Assembly (NCBI RefSeq): GCF_014649335.1
Contig: NZ_BMSV01000005.1
Coordinates: 310,001-374,000 of the forward strand
Length of the DNA stretch: 64,000 nt
Origin: Streptomyces roseolilacinus
GTDB lineage: Bacteria > Actinomycetota > Actinomycetes > Streptomycetales > Streptomycetaceae
Reading direction: 5' to 3'
Shown here: positions 59,440 to 64,000 of the stretch, piece after piece
Numbering within the stretch: position 1 is the first letter of the stretch
How the letters are laid out: every line of letters starts with the position of its first letter
Translations under genes and position numbers: made by a program
Notes under the pieces: model-generated
What the model saw: the letters and a program-made list of their open reading frames with translations, nothing else
What the model was told of the DNA's origin: nothing
Database searches by the model: none

Positions 59440-60741
59440 TCACGCCTGCGGGGCCCGGGCGTCGTAGCGGAGGAAACCGGGCCGGGCGACGGCGAGGAGG
59501 CCCACGGCCACCACGCACGCCACGCCCCCCGCGACCACGGCGGTGGTCGGTGAGAAGAGGTCGCCGGCCGTTCCGGCCAGGAAGTCGCCGGCCCGGGGAC
59601 CGCCCGCGACCACGACGATGAAGACGCCCTGGAGGCGGCCGCGCATGTCGTCGGGGACGGCCGTCTGGAGCACGGTCGTCCGGAAGACCATGGAGATGGT
59701 GTCCGCGCAACCGGCGACGGCCAGGAGGACCAGGCCCAGCCAGAGGTGGCGGGTCAGGCCGAACACGGCGATCGCGCCCCCCCACGCGGCGACGGCCAGG
59801 ACGATGGCCAGGCCGTGGCGGTGGATCCGGCCCAGCCAGCCGGAGAAGACCCCGCCGAGGAGGGCCCCGACGGCGGGCGCGGCGACGAGCAGGCCGGTCG
59901 TCCGGGCGTCGCCCCCGTACCACAGCACGGCCAACGCCGGGAACAGCGCCCGCGGGTGGGCGAGGATCATCGCGCAGAAGTCGGTGTAGAAGGTCATGCG
60001 CACGTTCGGGCGGGTGGCCAGGAACCGCAGCCCGCCCAGGACGGACGGCCGCTTCGAGTCCCCGCCGCGCTGCGGGGGCATCGCGGGCAGCCGCCACATC
60101 GCGTACAGGGCGGCGCTGAAGGCGACGGCGTCGATCAGGTAGGCGGCCTCGTACCCCCACGCCCCGACGACGAGTCCGCCCAGCATGGGCCCGACGAGGG
60201 CTCCGGAGGTCGTGGTCATCGACGACAGGGCGTTGGCCGCGGGGAGTTGATCCTTCGGGAGGAGGCGGGGGATCATCGCCGTGCGCGCGGGCGAGCTGAC
60301 CGCCCCGCAGACCGACTGCAGGGACACCACCGCGTAGAGGAACCACACCCGGTGGAACCCGGCGACGGTGCCGGCGGCCAGCACCACGGAGAGCGCGGCG
60401 AGCCCGGTCGCGCTGACCAGGCCGAGGAGCCGGCGGTCGACCGCGTCCGCCACGGCGCCCCCGTACAGGCCGAACGCGACGAGCGGGACGAGTGAGAACA
60501 GGCCGACGAGGCCCACGGAGAAGCTGGACCCCGTCAGTTCGTAGACGTGGAGGGATATCGCGAGGGTGGTCATCCCCTGGCCGGTCCAGGAGATGGTGCC
60601 GCCCACCCACAGGCGCCGGTAGTCGGGGCTGGTGCGCAGCGGTGTCAGGTCGGCGAGTACGCGCCGTCGTGGTGCGGCCGGCGGGTCGCCGGCCCCGTGC
60701 GCGGTCCCGGTCGCGGAGGTCTCGCTCACCGGGGTGTCCAC
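59440..60741 (-). CDS. MFS transporter (enterobactin-exporter/MFS_3 type)
   Basis: A 433-residue transporter with about 12 membrane helices, of the MFS_3 (EntS-like) group. The N-terminal part has RTSPDYRRLWVGGTISWTGQ and the loop GGAVADAVDRRLLG (motif A equivalent); SSPARTAMIPRLLPKDQLPA is the family-typical stretch between helices 4 and 5, and VPDDMRGRLQGVF marks the later repeat. It probably exports a small molecule. GTG 60741 and GTG 60729 are both possible starts. An inverted repeat lies upstream. Confidence 0.93.
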   Translation of the reverse strand: MDTPVSETSATGTAHGAGDPPAAPRRRVLADLTPLRTSPDYRRLWVGGTISWTGQGMTTLAISLHVYELTGSSFSVGLVGLFSLVPLVAFGLYGGAVADAVDRRLLGLVSATGLAALSVVLAAGTVAGFHRVWFLYAVVSLQSVCGAVSSPARTAMIPRLLPKDQLPAANALSSMTTTSGALVGPMLGGLVVGAWGYEAAYLIDAVAFSAALYAMWRLPAMPPQRGGDSKRPSVLGGLRFLATRPNVRMTFYTDFCAMILAHPRALFPALAVLWYGGDARTTGLLVAAPAVGALLGGVFSGWLGRIHRHGLAIVLAVAAWGGAIAVFGLTRHLWLGLVLLAVAGCADTISMVFRTTVLQTAVPDDMRGRLQGVFIVVVAGGPRAGDFLAGTAGDLFSPTTAVVAGGVACVVAVGLLAVARPGFLRYDARAPQA

Positions 60742-60780
60742 GGGGCGCGGGGGAGCGGGGCGTGGTGTGGTCGCATGGAC

Positions 60781-60807
60781 CGCAATATAGGGGCGAAACC
60801 GATTGCG
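60781..60807 (-). promoter_or_regulatory. Inverted repeat upstream of the MFS gene
   Basis: CGCAAT (60781-60786) and ATTGCG (60802-60807) are inverted copies around an AT-richer core with TATAT. It lies 40-66 bases before the MFS start and is a candidate promoter/operator. Confidence 0.4.
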
Positions 60808-60967
60808 CTCCTTACGGGGTGGCCTGCGCCGGGCGGATCCCCCGCTCCGCGCCCGCGGTTCGCGGCGGTCGGCCCCCCGGCCGCGGGGGCGGGTCCGGGG
60901 CCATGGGCGGACGGGATCCGCCGGGCCGCTCGTGCGGTCCGGCGGCGCGGCGTCGTCCGGTGGGAGG

Positions 60968-61225
60968 TCAGCGCCATCCGAAGCGGCGGTCGACCACCGC
61001 CGCGAACTCCTCCAGGGTCAGTACGGCGTCCCCGTTCTGGTCCGCGCTGTCGAACAGCGCGGAGGAGTCCTCGGTGCCTCCCAGGCCCCAGAACGGCAGG
61101 TCTCCCGCGGCGGCCAGGGTCGGCCCCTTCGTCCGCAGGGCGGTGATCACCTCTTCGCGGGTGAGCGTCCCGTCGTTGTCGAGGTCGAGCGCCTCGAACA
61201 GCTTCCGGGCCTTGTCACTGCTCAC
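60968..61225 (-). CDS. EF-hand calcium-binding protein
   Basis: An 85-residue protein with two EF-hand loops. The first is DLDNDGTLTREE (14-25) with Asp at 1, 3 and 5 and Glu at 12; the second is DQNGDAVLTLEE (62-73) with Asp, Asn, Asp and Glu at the same positions. It is a small cytosolic calcium-binding protein of the calerythrin-like bacterial kind. The start is GTG 61225. It is divergent from the DUF389 gene, with a perfect hairpin in the gap. Confidence 0.9.
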   Translation of the reverse strand: MSSDKARKLFEALDLDNDGTLTREEVITALRTKGPTLAAAGDLPFWGLGGTEDSSALFDSADQNGDAVLTLEEFAAVVDRRFGWR

Positions 61226-61310
61226 GTCGGTCTCGTCCCCCTCGTCCGTGGGCGGGCCGGCCCACCCGCCCGTGCGGGAAGACGCGTGCCGCCCCGCGGA
61301 GGTTCCCCGG

Positions 61311-61336
61311 CGGCGTGCCCGCCGGCGGGCACGCCG
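61311..61336. other. Perfect hairpin in a divergent gap
   Basis: An 11-bp stem (61311-61321 with 61326-61336) and CCGG loop between the EF-hand and DUF389 starts. Because the genes diverge, it is not a terminator for either; it could be an operator or structured 5' RNA. Confidence 0.5.
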
Positions 61337-61462
61337 GGCCGTGCGGGCCCGGCGCGGCGGTACCGCCCGGTCCGGAACGCGCCTTTCCCGTCCGTACGAT
61401 GTGGCGCGCGGCGCCTGCCGCCGGGTGCGGCGGGTGCCGCCGGGAGACAGGGAGGAGACGCT

Positions 61463-62410
61463 GTGCTGCATCTGCGGGTCATCGTGCCGGCCGACCGGAC
61501 CGAGGACGTCGTACGGCTCGTGGAGGGGACGGTCGGCTGCACGCACCTCGCGGTGCTGCCGGGCGCCGCCCGCAACCCGGCGGGGGACATGGTCATGTTC
61601 GACGTGGCGCGCGAGGTCGGTGACGGGCTGATCGCCGAACTGCGCGCGCGGGGCCTGGACGAGGACGGCGCGATCGCCGTCGAGAACGTCGACCTGCTCC
61701 TGTCGAAGCGGGCCGACGAGGCGGAGCGGGAGGCCCCGGGCGAGGCCGCGGACGCGGTGCTGTGGGAGCAGCTGACCGACGCGACGAACGAGGAGTCCAC
61801 GCTCTCCGTCACCTACATCGCGTTCCTGTCGCTGGCCACGATGATCGCCGCGTGCGGCGTGGTGCTGGACAACGCGATCCTGATCGTGGGCGCGATGGCG
61901 GTCGGACCGGAGTTCGGCCCGCTCGCCGGGTTCTGCACGGCGCTGGTGCGGCGCGCCCCGCGGCTGGCGTGGCGGTCACTGGCGGCCCTCCTCGCCGGTT
62001 TCGCCGCGGCCATGGTGTTCACGGTGCTTTTCAGTCTCCTCATGGACGCCGTCGGGTTGTTCTCCATGGAGCAGCTGGGTGGTGAGCGGCCGAACACGGG
62101 CTTCATCTACGCCCCGGACTGGTTCTCCTTCGTCGTCGCGGTACTGGCGGGCGTGGCGGGGACGCTGTCGTTGACGTCGTCGAAGTCGGGCGCGCTGGTC
62201 GGTGTGGCGATCTCGGTGACGACCGTCCCGGCGGCGGCGAACGCGGCGGTCGCCCTGTCGTACGGCGAGTTCGGCCAGACCCGGGGGTCGACCGAGCAGT
62301 TGCTGCTGAACCTGCTCGGCATCATCGTCGCCGGCACGCTGACGCTGCTGGTCCAGAAGGCCCTCTGGGCGGGGCGGCGCCGCCGTCCGGCGCACCCGCC
62401 CCGCCGGTAG
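61463..62410 (+). CDS. DUF389 membrane protein
   Basis: A 315-residue membrane protein. An N-terminal soluble domain (about 1-85) starts VLHLRVIVPADRTEDVVRLV. About six helices follow, with the DUF389 marks TYIAFLSLATMIAACGVVLD, NAILIVGAMAVGPEFGPLAG and LTSSKSGALVGVAISVTTVP. The function of the family is unknown; it may be a transporter or sensor. GTG 61463 follows GGAGGAG. The C-terminus is short and basic. Confidence 0.93.
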   Translation: MLHLRVIVPADRTEDVVRLVEGTVGCTHLAVLPGAARNPAGDMVMFDVAREVGDGLIAELRARGLDEDGAIAVENVDLLLSKRADEAEREAPGEAADAVLWEQLTDATNEESTLSVTYIAFLSLATMIAACGVVLDNAILIVGAMAVGPEFGPLAGFCTALVRRAPRLAWRSLAALLAGFAAAMVFTVLFSLLMDAVGLFSMEQLGGERPNTGFIYAPDWFSFVVAVLAGVAGTLSLTSSKSGALVGVAISVTTVPAAANAAVALSYGEFGQTRGSTEQLLLNLLGIIVAGTLTLLVQKALWAGRRRRPAHPPRR

Positions 62411-62549
62411 CCCCTCGCCGTACGGTGGGGCCCGGTGGCGGCCGGGCGGGCCCCCGGCGCCGTGGGGGCCCGGACGCCGGGCCGCCCAGCCGCCGGGTCG
62501 CCGCCGGATCCGCCGGCTCCGGCCGCCCGGCCGGCGGACGCGGACCGCT

Positions 62550-63608
<1,059 letters not shown>

Positions 63609-63635
63609 CGCTGGTCCCCTCTCTCCCGCCAACCA

Positions 63636-63711
63636 CTAATGGGTCTACGGTCCCGTTTGGATGAGCGCTACCATAGCAGCCGTGGCCAGCTAATGGAACA
63701 GGAGTCCCGTT
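63636..63711. promoter_or_regulatory. Paired operator-like repeats between AKR and TetR
   Basis: Two copies of CTAATGG...GTCCCGTT occur at 63636-63657 and 63690-63711. Each copy is itself an imperfect palindrome (AATGGG with CCCGTT). They flank the divergent promoters and match the usual layout of a TetR operator pair. Confidence 0.65.
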
Positions 63712-64000
63712 ATGGGGTTTGACGGTGCGGATCCGGGGACCGTGCGCCCGGGAGGGCGGACGGCACGCGTACGGGCGGCGGTGCTGCAGGCGGCGGGGGA
63801 CGCCCTGGCGGAGCGGGGCTTCGCCCACCTCGACCTCGCCGACGTCGCCCGCCGCGCCGGCGTGGGCAAGACGACCGTCTACCGCCGCTGGGGAACGGTG
63901 ACGAGCCTCGTCGCCGACCTGCTGGCGGACATGGCCGAGCAGTCACTGCCCCGCACCGAGACCGGTTCGCTGCTCGGCGACCTCAAGGCCAACGCCCGGC
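63712..64000 (+). CDS. TetR-family regulator (partial, runs off the window)
   Basis: The first 96 residues of a TetR repressor. The helix-turn-helix is FAHLDLADVARRAGVGKTTVYRRWGTVTSL (about 40-69 in part), followed by VADLLADMAEQSLPRTETGS, the start of the ligand-binding domain. The ATG at 63712 follows AGGAG and the second operator copy. It is divergent from an aldo/keto reductase gene and very probably represses it and itself. The ligand cannot be predicted. Confidence 0.9.
   Translation, partial: MGFDGADPGTVRPGGRTARVRAAVLQAAGDALAERGFAHLDLADVARRAGVGKTTVYRRWGTVTSLVADLLADMAEQSLPRTETGSLLGDLKANAR

Noticed and set aside
59058..59621. Plus-strand open frame in the 700-bp gap.
   Set aside because: It is low-complexity Arg/Pro/Gly with no start signal and runs into the antisense of the MFS gene.

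Overview
The window looks like chromosomal DNA of a Streptomyces species or a very close relative. Base composition is very GC rich, third codon positions are almost always G or C, GTG starts are common, and many genes have recognisable Streptomyces-type relatives: an SSI protease inhibitor, the rppA/CYP158/cupin pigment cluster, an SPW-repeat protein, mycothiol-isomerase-like and F420-type enzymes, DUF6328/DUF6766/DUF6098 proteins, and a c-di-AMP riboswitch ahead of an NlpC/P60 hydrolase. I see no rRNA, tRNA, CRISPR array, insertion sequence or prophage. The gene content (secreted proteins, stress proteins, small operons, one secondary-metabolite cluster) suggests an accessory-rich part of the chromosome.

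Layout. 1-8 kb: end of a two-component system, a secreted phospholipase C, an ATP-dependent DNA ligase, small membrane proteins and a HAD phosphatase. 8-13.6 kb: a deacetylase lipoprotein, an aldo/keto reductase, a lone receiver, a coiled-coil protein, an SSI-type inhibitor and an SPW membrane protein. 13.7-17.2 kb: the rppA-CYP158-cupin operon (naphthalene-derived pigment) with an orphan acyl-CoA carboxylase epsilon-like subunit. 17.2-20.9 kb: an envelope-lipid group (SDR, DMT transporter, deacetylase, divergent diacylglycerol glycosyltransferase). 21-30 kb: carbonic anhydrase, oxidoreductases, a MarR-MFS efflux pair, a phytase, an acetyltransferase and a DHFR-like enzyme. 30-36.7 kb: a sulfatase-modifying-factor-like protein, peptidase E, a MocR/YczE pair, and an L,D-transpeptidase divergent from a membrane regulator with peptidoglycan-binding repeats. 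36.8-43.4 kb: a frameshifted flavodoxin-fold oxidoreductase with its regulator, then oxidoreductases and a lactonase. 43.7-46.3 kb: a 2-oxoglutarate dioxygenase behind a cysteine leader peptide, and the riboswitch-NlpC/P60 unit. 46.3-53.3 kb: a Sua5-like enzyme, an antiporter, an acyltransferase, an isomerase-acetyltransferase fusion and a TetR-SGNH hydrolase pair. 53.5-59.4 kb: mostly secreted proteins, including a catalytically dead trypsin fold joined to mannose lectins. 59.4-64 kb: MFS pump, EF-hand protein, DUF389 protein, and an aldo/keto reductase with a divergent TetR (cut by the window end).

Common threads are the cell envelope (two deacetylases, L,D-transpeptidase, NlpC/P60, glycosyltransferase, acyltransferase, PG-binding regulator), secreted proteins, and regulator-plus-target pairs with visible inverted or direct repeats between them. 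Many genes are followed by long perfect hairpins without U-tracts, typical of high-GC actinobacterial terminators. Family names come from recognising motifs by eye; no database search was run.
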